Shown here: one piece after another, positions 6,655 through 12,547 of the stretch
Layout of the letters: each line of letters begins with the position of its first letter
Numbering within the stretch: position 1 is the stretch's first letter
Origin: a virus
Reading direction: 5' to 3' (one strand)
IMG/VR virus record: IMGVR_UViG_3300032011_000033
Span: 1 to 40,143 of that record
Length of the DNA: 40,143 nucleotides
Notes under the pieces: model-generated
What the model was told of the DNA's origin: nothing
Databases searched by the model: none
The model's input: only the letters and a program-made list of their open reading frames with translations
Made by a program: the position numbers and the translations under genes

Positions 6655-7073
6655 TAGAATACGTTATACAGAGAGACGGAGAGAAAAAAGTAGCGGTAGG
6701 CATAAGGGGTGATAATAAAAAGGAGATTATTCGCCACTACTGGGGCTTTTGGAACCATGCAGCAACATCGGGCCAAGACTTAATCTGGTCTAATGAATAC
6801 GTTAAACCTTACTTGGGATATTTTTGGACAAGCCAAACCAAGTTAAAAAGGTCATTAGTTAATATGTCCGTTAATATAATGCTGGCTGAAGGTAAGTTAT
6901 CATTGTTTAAGGGGAAGAAAGGAGGCATCATGCCTTTTGCTAGAGAGTATGCAGAATCAAGACTGGAGGAATTCAAACCAATGACGTTTTTAGTAACAGG
7001 TAATAAATATGACTTTTATACTTTAGGAAAGATAACAGCAGAAAATTTAACAGATTATGATTCAACAAGATAA
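6651..7073 (+). CDS. Hypothetical protein (140 aa)
   Basis: A 140-residue soluble protein preceded by AGGAAAA. Aromatic-rich motifs (HYWGFWNH, YLGYFWTSQ) occupy the first half, a basic loop (FKGKKGG) follows, and the end is helical. No recognised family or catalytic motif. It is part of the gp88-family unit, coupled to the micropeptide upstream, and it overlaps the next gene by 17 nt. Confidence 0.65.
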   Translation: MIEYVIQRDGEKKVAVGIRGDNKKEIIRHYWGFWNHAATSGQDLIWSNEYVKPYLGYFWTSQTKLKRSLVNMSVNIMLAEGKLSLFKGKKGGIMPFAREYAESRLEEFKPMTFLVTGNKYDFYTLGKITAENLTDYDSTR

Positions 7074-7251
7074 TAACCACACACACCAAGCGGATTCCTT
7101 CGACAGTATGTATGCCGTCGCTAATGGAATGAAAAAAGAATTCGACGATGCTTTTGCCAAGTGGGCAAAGAAAAAAGGCATTAAGACAGGATTTCCTAAA
7201 AAGAAAATGAACCAGCAATTTGTCTCCGAGGCAAATAGAAAAAAGAAATAA
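7057..7251 (+). CDS. Small Lys-rich protein with F-x-K-W-x-K-K-x-G motif (64 aa)
   Basis: Sixty-four residues. The core EFDDAFAKWAKKKGIKTG resembles EVDAGYKKWLKKNGLEPEG of the gene at 11206-11379, and both proteins end in a Lys-rich tail, so the two are likely distant paralogues. It is the last gene before a hairpin terminator at 7275-7311. Function unknown; the Trp/Lys motif and charge would suit nucleic acid or ribosome contact, which is only inference. Confidence 0.6.
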   Translation: MIQQDNNHTHQADSFDSMYAVANGMKKEFDDAFAKWAKKKGIKTGFPKKKMNQQFVSEANRKKK

Positions 7252-7274
7252 TTAAATAACAAATAATAAATAAT

Positions 7275-7311
7275 ACGCGAGAGTCGGAATCGAACCGACC
7301 TCGCGTCTTTT
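7275..7311 (+). terminator. Terminator built like a tRNA acceptor/T-arm minihelix
   Basis: ACGCGAG (7275-7281) pairs over 7 bp with CTCGCGT (7300-7306). Inside it GTCGG (7283-7287) pairs with CCGAC (7295-7299) around a 7-nt loop, and a CTTTTT tract follows. On the minus strand the inner hairpin reads GTCGGTTCGATTCCGAC, a canonical T arm, on a 7-bp acceptor-like stem. It acts plausibly as the plus-strand terminator of the gp88 unit. Confidence 0.75.
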
Positions 7312-7342
7312 TCTTAAATCTCAGTTTTTTAAAAACCTAAGT

Positions 7343-7423
7343 CGTAAGTCATTGAGTACCAAGCACTTACGCACGCCAGCCTAGGCCGGGCGCCCTTAAG
7401 TCATTGATAGTCAGTCACTTAGG
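7343..7423. repeat. 81-bp bipartite intergenic element, copy 2
   Basis: 29-mers at 7343-7371 and 7395-7423 flank a 23-bp GC-rich core. The centre of the first is ATTGAGTACCAAG rather than ATTGATAGTCA. It lies between converging units (plus genes ending 7251, minus DUF932 gene ending 7497). Confidence 0.85.
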
Positions 7424-7451
7424 CCTCTTTTTTTGTCAAGCTTTTTAGTTA

Positions 7452-7481
7452 AAAAAAATCCCCCACCCCGAAGGGTGGGGG
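7452..7481 (-). terminator. Rho-independent terminator of the DUF932 gene
   Basis: On the minus strand a perfect 9-bp stem, CCCCCACCC / GGGTGGGGG with a TTCG tetraloop, is followed by A and eight T. It begins 16 nt after the stop codon. Confidence 0.9.
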
Positions 7482-7496
7482 TTGCTTGTGTTCCCC

Positions 7497-8399
7497 TTAG
7501 GCCGTCAGCGTCACCTCAGTGATGACCTTTTCCTTTTCAGGAACCTTGGCCGTCAGCTTGGCGAAATGAGCGGCGCTCTGCTCTGCGCGTGACAGATTAG
7601 TAAGCACGCCCCGATTGACTCGATTGGCATACTCAAACCGAGTTGACTGCACCTCACGCGTGAGATGCTCCGTGGCCGCGTTGTACAGGTTGTACAGGTT
7701 GCGACCTTCATCCTCCTTGGCGAAGGTAGGCGAGTCCCAGACCATCTGGATTGAATCCCGAAGAGACTCGGAAAGCACCTTTTTGATGGCGAGGTTGTCC
7801 AGAATGAGTCCGCCCTCTTTTTGGGTGATCTCACGCTTGCCGAGGTTTTTGAAAGCCTCAACAGATGCATCGAATTTTTCAACCGATGCGTCGATTCCTT
7901 CCTTAATGAAGGACAGATCCAGCTTTGCGCTGTGCTTTTTGGTGACGTTGGTGTCAGCCACCAGCGAACACATCCCATTCGAGCAGATCTTACGCATCAT
8001 GCCCACGGCCCAGTTGAGACCACAACTCCTATCAAATGAGTTGTTTAAGGTCAAACGAAGAGACACGACATCACCGACGTTGGCGATGTGACGTTCCTGC
8101 GTTGGGAAGTCATAGACTCCATAAAAACGTGCGCCCTCACGAGCAACCACGATTTCTCTCTCGAAGTCACCTAAGCCAGCACCGGCAAAGGCATCCTCAA
8201 CTACTTCAACAACTGATTCGTTATTGACGATTTCATACGCCTCAGTGGACGTACCTAAGCAGACATTGTTGTCTGTGCGAAAATTCCCCATAATTGGAGA
8301 ATTACCAACCTTGACGGCTTTACCATCACGGTTGAACAGCGGTTCCTGCACGACTGTGTAGTCGAATTCGGAACTTGTAGGTTTTGTGTTTCTAGCCAT
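7497..8399 (-). CDS. DUF932 phage/plasmid-type protein (300 aa)
   Basis: A 300-residue protein of the DUF932 type. After a short N-terminus comes YTVVQEPLF, then LGTSTEAYEIVNNE, the family's hallmark, and later RLTLNNSFDRSCGLNWAVGMMRKICSNGM. Phages and plasmids carry such proteins widely; their function is not established. The start is set at 8399 (MARNTKP): an upstream in-frame ATG at 8441 lies inside the promoter spacer, so the transcript should begin after it. GAGGGAG (8414-8420) lies 14 nt before the chosen start. It is a monocistronic unit with its own terminator, flanked by two 81-bp elements. Confidence 0.8.
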   Translation of the reverse strand: MARNTKPTSSEFDYTVVQEPLFNRDGKAVKVGNSPIMGNFRTDNNVCLGTSTEAYEIVNNESVVEVVEDAFAGAGLGDFEREIVVAREGARFYGVYDFPTQERHIANVGDVVSLRLTLNNSFDRSCGLNWAVGMMRKICSNGMCSLVADTNVTKKHSAKLDLSFIKEGIDASVEKFDASVEAFKNLGKREITQKEGGLILDNLAIKKVLSESLRDSIQMVWDSPTFAKEDEGRNLYNLYNAATEHLTREVQSTRFEYANRVNRGVLTNLSRAEQSAAHFAKLTAKVPEKEKVITEVTLTA

Positions 8400-8431
8400 A
8401 ACGTTTTTTAGTTCTCCCTCAGAACACGAAT

Positions 8432-8460
8432 ATCTTCTCATATTTAAGATCCAGAGTCAA
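8432..8460 (-). promoter_or_regulatory. Promoter of the DUF932 gene
   Basis: On the minus strand: TTGACT (8460-8455), 17 nt, GAAGAT (8437-8432), a weak -10. Unlike its neighbours this transcript has a leader of about 25 nt. Confidence 0.5.
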
Positions 8461-8549
8461 CCCCTAAATCATCATTATTTTAAAAAAAATATTTTTTTAT
8501 TTAGCCCGAAGTTGGCACGATTCTTTCCTAAAGACTGACCTTTTAGAAA

Positions 8550-8630
8550 CGTAAGTCACTGATTACCAACGACTTACGTCGCGCGGGGGGTCCCGGCGGC
8601 CCCTAAGTCACTGATTACCAAAGACTTAGG
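8550..8630. repeat. 81-bp bipartite intergenic element, copy 3
   Basis: 29-mers at 8550-8578 and 8602-8630 flank a 23-bp GC-rich core. Both 29-mers have the centre ACTGATTACCAA. TTGGCACGA lies at 8512-8520, exactly 38 nt upstream of the element start, as in copies 5 (TTGGCATGA) and 6. Confidence 0.9.
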
Positions 8631-8645
8631 ACTTTAAAAGAAAAC

Positions 8646-8671
8646 AACCCCCCAGCGTTGGCTGGAGGGTT
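8646..8671 (-). terminator. Rho-independent terminator of the 8793-9047 unit
   Basis: On the minus strand AACCCTCCAGC and GCTGGGGGGTT form an 11-bp stem with one mismatch, followed by GTTTTCTTTT. It lies 122 nt after the stop codon, beyond a structured 3' region. Confidence 0.75.
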
Positions 8672-8674
8672 GGG

Positions 8675-8766
8675 CTAGAATAAAACTAGCACTCAGGAGA
8701 TTCCCCCCTACCTTAGTAAAACATTGGGAAAAGCTAAAAAAACCAATGCAAACCCCCAAGGTAGGG
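8675..8766 (-). ncRNA. Structured 3' untranslated region or small RNA
   Basis: CCCTACCTT (8706-8714) pairs with AAGGTAGGG (8758-8766) over 9 bp. Inside it CATTGG (8722-8727) pairs with CCAATG (8743-8748). GCTAG (8675-8679) pairs with CTAGC ending at 8691. The nested perfect helices lie between the stop codon at 8793 and the terminator, so the minus transcript would carry a structured tail that could be stabilising or processed to a small RNA. Confidence 0.4.
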
Positions 8767-8792
8767 CGCTTAAAAGCTCATGACTAAGACTT

Positions 8793-9047
8793 TCAAGCGA
8801 GTTTCTTCGGAGAGAAGAGTCTTCCGAAAAAAGTCATTAGATTACCTTTCCTTGTTCTATCTAGGTATTTTTCCACTTCTACGCTGTTAGCGAGTCGAAT
8901 GTTTCGAGTAGCAACCGCGCTTTGATTCTTACCGTGGAATTCTGTCACAACTCGCGAACTGCTAAAAGTATTAGAGATTACCCGCTCTGCACGGTTCTTC
9001 TTGGTATTGTAGTAGATTGATCCGTTTTTGATTTCTTTAAGTTTCAT
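8793..9047 (-). CDS. Small basic protein (84 aa)
   Basis: Eighty-four residues from the ATG at 9047 (MKLKEIKNGSIYY), which lies exactly ten bases after a perfect promoter. A longer reading from 9086 would start inside the -35 box and is rejected. Residues 1-60 look like a small beta fold (KNGSIYYNTKKNRAERVISN), and the end is LMTFFGRLFSPKKLA. No family recognised; the basic charge would suit a nucleic-acid binder. Confidence 0.65.
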   Translation of the reverse strand: MKLKEIKNGSIYYNTKKNRAERVISNTFSSSRVVTEFHGKNQSAVATRNIRLANSVEVEKYLDRTRKGNLMTFFGRLFSPKKLA

Positions 9048-9057
9048 AACTGGGATG

Positions 9058-9086
9058 AGTATAGGATAAAAGGGTCTACTTGTCAA
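9058..9086 (-). promoter_or_regulatory. Sigma70-like leaderless promoter
   Basis: On the minus strand: TTGACA (9086-9081), 17 nt, TATACT (9063-9058), ten bases ending CCAGTT, then ATG (9047). It faces away from the plus promoter at 9111-9138. Confidence 0.9.
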
Positions 9087-9110
9087 CCCCTAAAAAAAAC
9101 ATTTTTACTG

Positions 9111-9138
9111 TTGACATATGTGTAAAGTGTGATATTAT
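9111..9138 (+). promoter_or_regulatory. Promoter of the ArfA-like ORF and tRNA-Cys
   Basis: TTGACA (9111-9116), 16 nt, TATTAT (9133-9138). Eight bases follow before the GTG at 9147, so the message would be leaderless, and the same transcript runs into the tRNA at 9240. Confidence 0.75.
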
Positions 9139-9146
9139 TAACACCT

Positions 9147-9287
9147 GTGAGTGAGAAACCTAAAAAGCCCCGAGCAGTAGTCAGTTGGAACACTGGTGAG
9201 CGGGTGCATCGTCCCAAGAAGGGAAAGGGGTCTTACAATCGCGGGGTGGTCAAACGGCAAGACGGTTCTCTGCAAAAGAACAATTGA
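9147..9287 (+). CDS. ArfA-like micro-ORF overlapping tRNA-Cys (46 aa)
   Basis: GTG at 9147 opens a 46-codon frame ending at TGA 9285-9287. Residues 22-32 are RPKKGKGSYNR. The KKGKGSY core followed by an Arg is the signature I know from ArfA, the alternative ribosome-rescue factor that brings RF2 to ribosomes stalled on broken mRNA. The ArfA segment before it (DPLFRQRV) is not recognisable here, and the protein is shorter than ArfA (about 55 residues in active form). Codons 32-46 lie inside the tRNA-Cys gene. RNase P cleavage before 9240 would end the mRNA exactly after codon 31 (Asn), a non-stop message. Bacterial arfA is known to be controlled by a truncated message. The match is short, so homology is provisional. 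Confidence 0.5.
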   Translation: MSEKPKKPRAVVSWNTGERVHRPKKGKGSYNRGVVKRQDGSLQKNN

Positions 9288-9313
9288 GGGTTCGATTCCC
9301 TCCCTCGCGTCCA
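9240..9313 (+). tRNA. tRNA-Cys (anticodon GCA), CCA encoded
   Basis: A full cloverleaf of 74 nt. The acceptor stem CGCGGGG (9240-9246) pairs with CCTCGCG (9303-9309), with one G-U. The D arm has a GTC/GAC stem. The anticodon stem GTTCT/AGAAC encloses CTGCAAA, anticodon GCA. The T arm is GAGGG-TTCGATT-CCCTC. The discriminator is T (9310), as usual for Cys, and CCA is encoded (9311-9313). It is transcribed from the promoter at 9111-9138 together with the ArfA-like ORF it overlaps by 48 nt. Confidence 0.93.
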
Positions 9314-9336
9314 ATTTAAAAAAGTTATTTTTATAG

Positions 9337-9365
9337 TTGACTCTAGAAACAATTTAACTTATACT
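9337..9365 (+). promoter_or_regulatory. Sigma70-like leaderless promoter
   Basis: TTGACT (9337-9342), 17 nt, TATACT (9360-9365), ten bases ending GAAGTT, then ATGAGGGA at 9376. Confidence 0.9.
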
Positions 9366-9375
9366 ATTTGAAGTT

Positions 9376-10017
9376 ATGAGGGAAAGAGAAGAACCAAAAG
9401 GATTCATTAGCTGGGCCGATGCAGAAACCCGCAAGACTTACATGGGTTGCCCTGTTGCACCTGATCGGGTGAAAGTTTACTACAATCTTCAGAAGGATTG
9501 CCTTTCTGTAGTTGATACTAGCACGGGGAGATTATATTGCCATAGTCACCGAGTCGAGCTAAAGAATGCCAAGTTTCACGTTAACGAGAATGGTCGTCAA
9601 CGTGTTGTCCGTGAGAAGCGCAAAAACGTTCACGCTTATGTTATTGGCACATGGGTAAACGAAGGAGACCACCAAGCCTATCGTTTTGAGAAAGGGGAAG
9701 ATGGTAACTTGAAAAAGGTTTGGGGCTGCAACTGCCGTAACGAAGGAGAGTATTCTTGGTGCGAGAATTGCATTCCAGAGTCGGGAGAAGAATTTAAAGG
9801 TGCATATTACAATCCTTATAAGTATAAGACTTTTGTAGAGGATATAAGCAAGAAGCCTATCTACAAGTCTAGCAGGGTAATCCTTCGGGATAAAACTGCC
9901 ATCGGGCCTCACTTTAATATTTTTTATATTCCCGAACCGAAGAAGAAAAGGCTTGCATGGAATGCCGGACTACGGTATACTCATAAGCAGTTAAGGGAAG
10001 CGAAATTAGAAGTATGA
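9376..10017 (+). CDS. Hypothetical Cys-containing protein (213 aa)
   Basis: A 213-residue basic protein, MREREEPKGF onward. Residues about 35-70 (VYYNLQKDCLSVVDTSTGRLY) resemble beta strands. A cluster WGCNCRNEGEYSWCENC (about 115-131) holds four Cys and could bind zinc. The end is a Lys/Arg-rich helix (HKQLREAKLEV). I do not recognise the family. It is translated leaderless and overlaps the next gene by ATGA (10014-10017). Confidence 0.65.
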   Translation: MREREEPKGFISWADAETRKTYMGCPVAPDRVKVYYNLQKDCLSVVDTSTGRLYCHSHRVELKNAKFHVNENGRQRVVREKRKNVHAYVIGTWVNEGDHQAYRFEKGEDGNLKKVWGCNCRNEGEYSWCENCIPESGEEFKGAYYNPYKYKTFVEDISKKPIYKSSRVILRDKTAIGPHFNIFYIPEPKKKRLAWNAGLRYTHKQLREAKLEV

Positions 10018-10259
10018 AACAAATGGATGATCATTGGTTGAGGCCGCGAACAAAAGCGGGTACTGAAGAAATGCGGAAAAGACTCAAAGCTATGAAGTTT
10101 ATGCTGAAAGAAGCAGCGACTCAAAGCGTAGAGGGACGGATAGCCTCCAAGGTATTTGATGAATACTTTTCTTTCGACTGGGATGACGAAGGCATGGACA
10201 AGAAGTTTGAGAATCTGGAGACGGAAAAGAAAAAGGTTGCATTGCCAGACCGTTGCTGA
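10014..10259 (+). CDS. Small helical protein (81 aa)
   Basis: Eighty-one residues, mostly charged helix (EEMRKRLKAMKFMLKEAATQ), then an acidic aromatic patch (FDEYFSFDWDDEG) and a Lys-rich end. It is coupled to the upstream gene by a 4-nt overlap. The promoter of the large candidate RNA lies within its last codons (TTGCAT 10237-10242). No family recognised. Confidence 0.6.
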   Translation: MKQMDDHWLRPRTKAGTEEMRKRLKAMKFMLKEAATQSVEGRIASKVFDEYFSFDWDDEGMDKKFENLETEKKKVALPDRC

Positions 10260-10265
10260 TATACT
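10237..10265 (+). promoter_or_regulatory. Promoter of the candidate large RNA
   Basis: TTGCAT (10237-10242), 17 nt, TATACT (10260-10265). Unlike the other promoters of this class, no start codon follows; a UUCG-capped hairpin begins within about 6 nt instead. Confidence 0.75.
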
Positions 10266-10269
10266 TTAG

Positions 10270-10916
10270 TTTCCCTTCGGGGAATGTTTATTATTGTTTG
10301 TCATTTGATAATCCCTGCTGGTGGAGGTTAATCAGCGAAGGTTGTATTTAATATTATCGTTTCATGTTTATGGTGTGTCAGGCTGGGCTGACTTAAAAGA
10401 TTAGGGTAGGAATACAATGCTAATCACCCCCAGACAATTTTTAGGTTCTTTGAAAATTTGCTCTTGAGTTTAGCAGTCTAAAGATTGTCCTGCAAAAGGA
10501 CTCTCTCATAACACTAAAAAACTTGGGCTATGCGCTTAATCACGTCTTTCTGAGCTATAAACGCGTTGAAAGCATGACAGTCGTTAACTCGACTTGAAAC
10601 GGTTAAGAATGAGAAGTTTCTCAAGAGCGATTCATTTAGGTTGACGGAGTTAAATACCCCTGTGAGGCACGAACTCACGCCCGTTTTACTGCTGGTGGTG
10701 CGGCGGCAACCTATCAATTTCCTCTCTCGACGGAGAGAGGTCGGTGTGGCAGAATAATCCCTCCCACGGGGATAATGCAGCGACTGCGAGAAGTACAGAG
10801 ACCAATCGGTTGAGGAAAATCGCGGGTGAGTCCGAAGTAAGTAGATCAGAAACATTTGTTTCTTGGGTACAGAAAAGGTGCGGGTACACAAATACTCCCG
10901 CCACCATCTTATTTTA
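10270..10916 (+). ncRNA. Candidate large structured RNA or very long 5' leader (~640 nt)
   Basis: A gene-free block between the promoter at 10237-10265 and the gene at 10922. It opens with TTCCC-TTCG-GGGAA at the expected transcript start. Further hairpins are GCTGGT/ATCAGC, GATTAG/CTAATC, GACAAT-TTTTAG (10432-) with CTAAA-GATTGTC (-10489), AGTCG/CGACT, GAGAA/TTCTC, GTGAG/CTCAC, CCTCTCTC-GACG-GAGAGAGG, ATCCC/GGGAT and AGAAAC/GTTTCT. The last is GGTGCGGG with CCCGCCACC near 10910. Its GC content is higher than the surrounding noncoding DNA. Phages are known to carry large ornate RNAs (GOLLD and ROOL classes) of this size, often near tRNA genes; I cannot assign it to either. The alternative is a 5' leader of the 10922 gene. 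Confidence 0.6.
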
Positions 10917-10921
10917 ATAGT

Positions 10922-11203
10922 ATGAATAAAGTAAGTAATTACGAAAAGTTACTAGAGGCATTTGAAGAAAAGAAAGTGAAGACAAAACATTTAAAACAAA
11001 AGGCCGAAAAGAAGAAAGCGGTCAAGAAGACTCGCGCAATAAAGCGAGCGGATGCAGATAAGTTGGATGCGTTACGCAGAGACTTCACGCGTAAGATAGA
11101 GTACAGTCTAGGGCATATCATCCAAACTAATGCCAAAAACTGTGAGGCTGTTTCTTTTCTAAAGAAGAAGATGAAAGAGATTCGTCAAACCATTTCGGAA
11201 TAA
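10922..11203 (+). CDS. Small Lys-rich helical protein (93 aa)
   Basis: ATG at 10922 (MNKVSNYEKLL) directly follows the candidate structured RNA. An upstream in-frame start at 10856 would lie inside that RNA and is rejected. The protein is almost entirely charged helix or coiled coil, with Lys-rich KHLKQKAEKKKAVKKTRAIK at about 21-40, and would bind nucleic acid readily. No promoter of its own is clear, so it may be read from the transcript starting near 10270. Confidence 0.6.
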   Translation: MNKVSNYEKLLEAFEEKKVKTKHLKQKAEKKKAVKKTRAIKRADADKLDALRRDFTRKIEYSLGHIIQTNAKNCEAVSFLKKKMKEIRQTISE

Positions 11204-11205
11204 CA

Positions 11206-11379
11206 ATGCAAGACATAATAAAACAAGGTGATTGGGGTTACGGCGACACAACGGGCCTAGCCAAAGAAGTTGATGCTGGTTACAAGAAATGGCTCAAGAA
11301 GAACGGGCTGGAACCAGAAGGCTATAACAATAAGAAAAATCGAATGAGTTTTAATTATGGCAAAAAGAGCGGCGATTAA
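11206..11379 (+). CDS. Small protein with K-W-x-K-K-x-G motif (57 aa)
   Basis: Fifty-seven residues, starting 2 nt after the previous stop. EVDAGYKKWLKKNGLEPEG matches the core of the 7057-7251 protein (EFDDAFAKWAKKKGIKTG), and the C-terminus is likewise Lys/Asn/Gly-rich. This suggests a small accessory family present twice in the window. Function unknown. Confidence 0.55.
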   Translation: MQDIIKQGDWGYGDTTGLAKEVDAGYKKWLKKNGLEPEGYNNKKNRMSFNYGKKSGD

Positions 11380-11426
11380 ATTCGGATTTGTAATTTATTA
11401 AATAAGAAATACGAACCAGTCAAATA

Positions 11427-11609
11427 ATGATCTGTTACGAATGTGGAACCAAAGCCCAACGGCGCGAAATACGTGTTGCTAAAAAGGAAAGCCGCGACCC
11501 TCAAATAACTGAGAGATGCGGCTCTTGGGAAAAAGGGCAATGCGAAAAATGCAAAAAGAAAAAAATTTACGTCACTCCAATTTCAGATTTTATCCTCGTA
11601 AACCACTGA
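11427..11609 (+). CDS. Small zinc-ribbon-like protein (60 aa)
   Basis: Sixty residues with Cys pairs CYEC (3-6) and CEKC (39-42) plus C31, enough for a zinc ribbon. The middle is basic. Its TGA stop (11607-11609) is supplied by the first 29-mer of the 81-bp element, whose TGATAG gives two stops in a row, so the element marks the end of the gene. The left arm of that 29-mer has drifted (CGTAAACC), perhaps because it is coding. Confidence 0.6.
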   Translation: MICYECGTKAQRREIRVAKKESRDPQITERCGSWEKGQCEKCKKKKIYVTPISDFILVNH

Positions 11610-11677
11610 TAGTCAACGACTTACGTCGCTGGGACCCTCCGCCCCGGCCCTAAGTCCTTGCAGCCCAACGACTTACG
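11597..11677. repeat. 81-bp bipartite intergenic element, copy 4
   Basis: 29-mers at 11597-11625 and 11649-11677 flank a 23-bp GC-rich core. The first overlaps the last four codons and stop of the zinc-ribbon gene. The second has the divergent centre CTTGCAGCCCAAC. It lies between converging units. Confidence 0.85.
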
Positions 11678-11691
11678 ACTTTAAAGAGGCG

Positions 11692-11720
11692 TAAAAAAAC
11701 TCACGCTTTTCAGCGTGAGT
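11692..11720 (-). terminator. Rho-independent terminator (minus strand)
   Basis: On the minus strand ACTCACGCT pairs with AGCGTGAGT over 9 bp around GAAA, then T7. It lies 18 nt after the stop of the 11739-11972 gene. Confidence 0.9.
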
Positions 11721-11738
11721 GATAGGGGTTGGCACGGT

Positions 11739-11972
11739 TTATGCCTTGCCGAAGCATGCGGAGCACGACTCGAAAAACTTGCACCAGCACGTCTCCTCGA
11801 CCTCGGCCATGGCCAGATCGCGCTCGCGCTCCTCGCGTTCCGCTTGCGCCGCAAGCTCGACCTCCTGCGCGGCGATGGCCTCATCCTGCCATGCACTGCA
11901 CACAGCCTCAAACTCCGCACGCGCATTCGCGTCCGCCTCGAAAACCTCTTCACAACTTATCATATCTCTCAT
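11739..11972 (-). CDS. Small acidic Ala/Glu-rich protein (77 aa)
   Basis: Starts GTTATGAGAGAT (MRDMISCEEVF), ten bases after its promoter. Residues 10-58 form one long acidic helix (EADANARAEFEAVCSAWQDE, AEREERERDLAMAEVEE). A Cys-rich end (CWCKFFESCSACFGKA, four Cys) could bind a metal. The helix is unusually GC-rich for this genome. No family recognised. Confidence 0.6.
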   Translation of the reverse strand: MRDMISCEEVFEADANARAEFEAVCSAWQDEAIAAQEVELAAQAEREERERDLAMAEVEETCWCKFFESCSACFGKA

Positions 11973-11982
11973 AACAGAAAAC

Positions 11983-12010
11983 AGTATATCACAGATTAAA
12001 AAAATGTCAA
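11983..12010 (-). promoter_or_regulatory. Sigma70-like leaderless promoter
   Basis: On the minus strand: TTGACA (12010-12005), 16 nt, TATACT (11988-11983), ten bases ending TGTT, then ATGAGAGA. Confidence 0.85.
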
Positions 12011-12038
12011 CAGTTAAATCTCACTTTTTTTACTTTTT

Positions 12039-12311
12039 TTACCACTCGTCGCCACCGAAACAACCGTAGTCCTCATCCGTGCCGAAACCGGCACTGGCCA
12101 TCGCGGAGTCATGATCCCCGTCCATGGACTCATCCATGTCAGGAGCCTCCTCCTCCGGCCAAACGACGTCACCATCAAAGGTGACCTCAGTACCCTCACG
12201 CGAGGCCAAGATAATAGCCTTTTCAAGACCATCGTGAGAACGCGGGAAACCAGCGACATCACCAGAGTTGGCGATCTGAACCTTGTACATATTTTCAAAC
12301 ATATCTCTCAT
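12039..12311 (-). CDS. Small acidic protein (90 aa)
   Basis: Starts GTTATGAGAGAT (MRDMFENMYKVQ). The first 50 residues look like a small alpha/beta fold (KVQIANSGDVAGFPRS, EKAIILASREGTEVTFDGD). The last 40 are very acidic and Gly-rich (PDMDESMDGDHDS, GTDEDYGCFGGDEW). An acidic tail of this kind can mimic DNA or bind basic host proteins, but that is inference. It has its own promoter. Confidence 0.6.
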   Translation of the reverse strand: MRDMFENMYKVQIANSGDVAGFPRSHDGLEKAIILASREGTEVTFDGDVVWPEEEAPDMDESMDGDHDSAMASAGFGTDEDYGCFGGDEW

Positions 12312-12321
12312 AACAGGAATT

Positions 12322-12349
12322 ATCTTATCAGATTTTAGGAAAAAGTCAA
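12322..12349 (-). promoter_or_regulatory. Sigma70-like leaderless promoter
   Basis: On the minus strand: TTGACT (12349-12344), 16 nt, TAAGAT (12327-12322), ten bases ending CCTGTT, then ATGAGAGA. An A-rich tract upstream could act as an UP element. Confidence 0.75.
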
Positions 12350-12428
12350 CCCTAAAACATCACTTTTTTTATTTTTATTTTTTACACCACTTGGCATGAA
12401 ATCCCTCCTAGAATGACACTTTTGAAAA

Positions 12429-12509
12429 CGTAAGTCATTGATAGTTAGTGACTTAGCGCTTGCGCGCAGGGCTGCCCGGCCCTAAGTCCTTGATAGTCAG
12501 TCACTTACG
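12429..12509. repeat. 81-bp bipartite intergenic element, copy 5
   Basis: 29-mers at 12429-12457 and 12481-12509 flank a 23-bp GC-rich core. TTGGCATGA at 12391 lies 38 nt upstream. It separates the 12311 promoter from the terminator of the endolysin unit. Confidence 0.9.
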
Positions 12510-12547
12510 ACATGAAAAAACTTTTTTTATTTTTTTGCTTGACATTA

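Noticed and set aside
7553-8227. Long frames on both strands overlapping the DUF932 gene
   Set aside because: The DUF932 gene has a family match, promoter and terminator; the others have Arg/Ser-rich shadow composition.
10514-10907. Minus-strand frames of 73 and 125 codons, and a GTTATGAGAGA start-like site at about 10503-10515
   Set aside because: No promoter box stands before the start-like site, and the codon composition looks random. The block is better explained as a structured RNA.
11729-11744. A sigma54-like site (TTGGCACGG with GC ten bases after GG)
   Set aside because: It lies at the end of a minus-strand gene with no plus gene behind it; one match of this length is likely chance.
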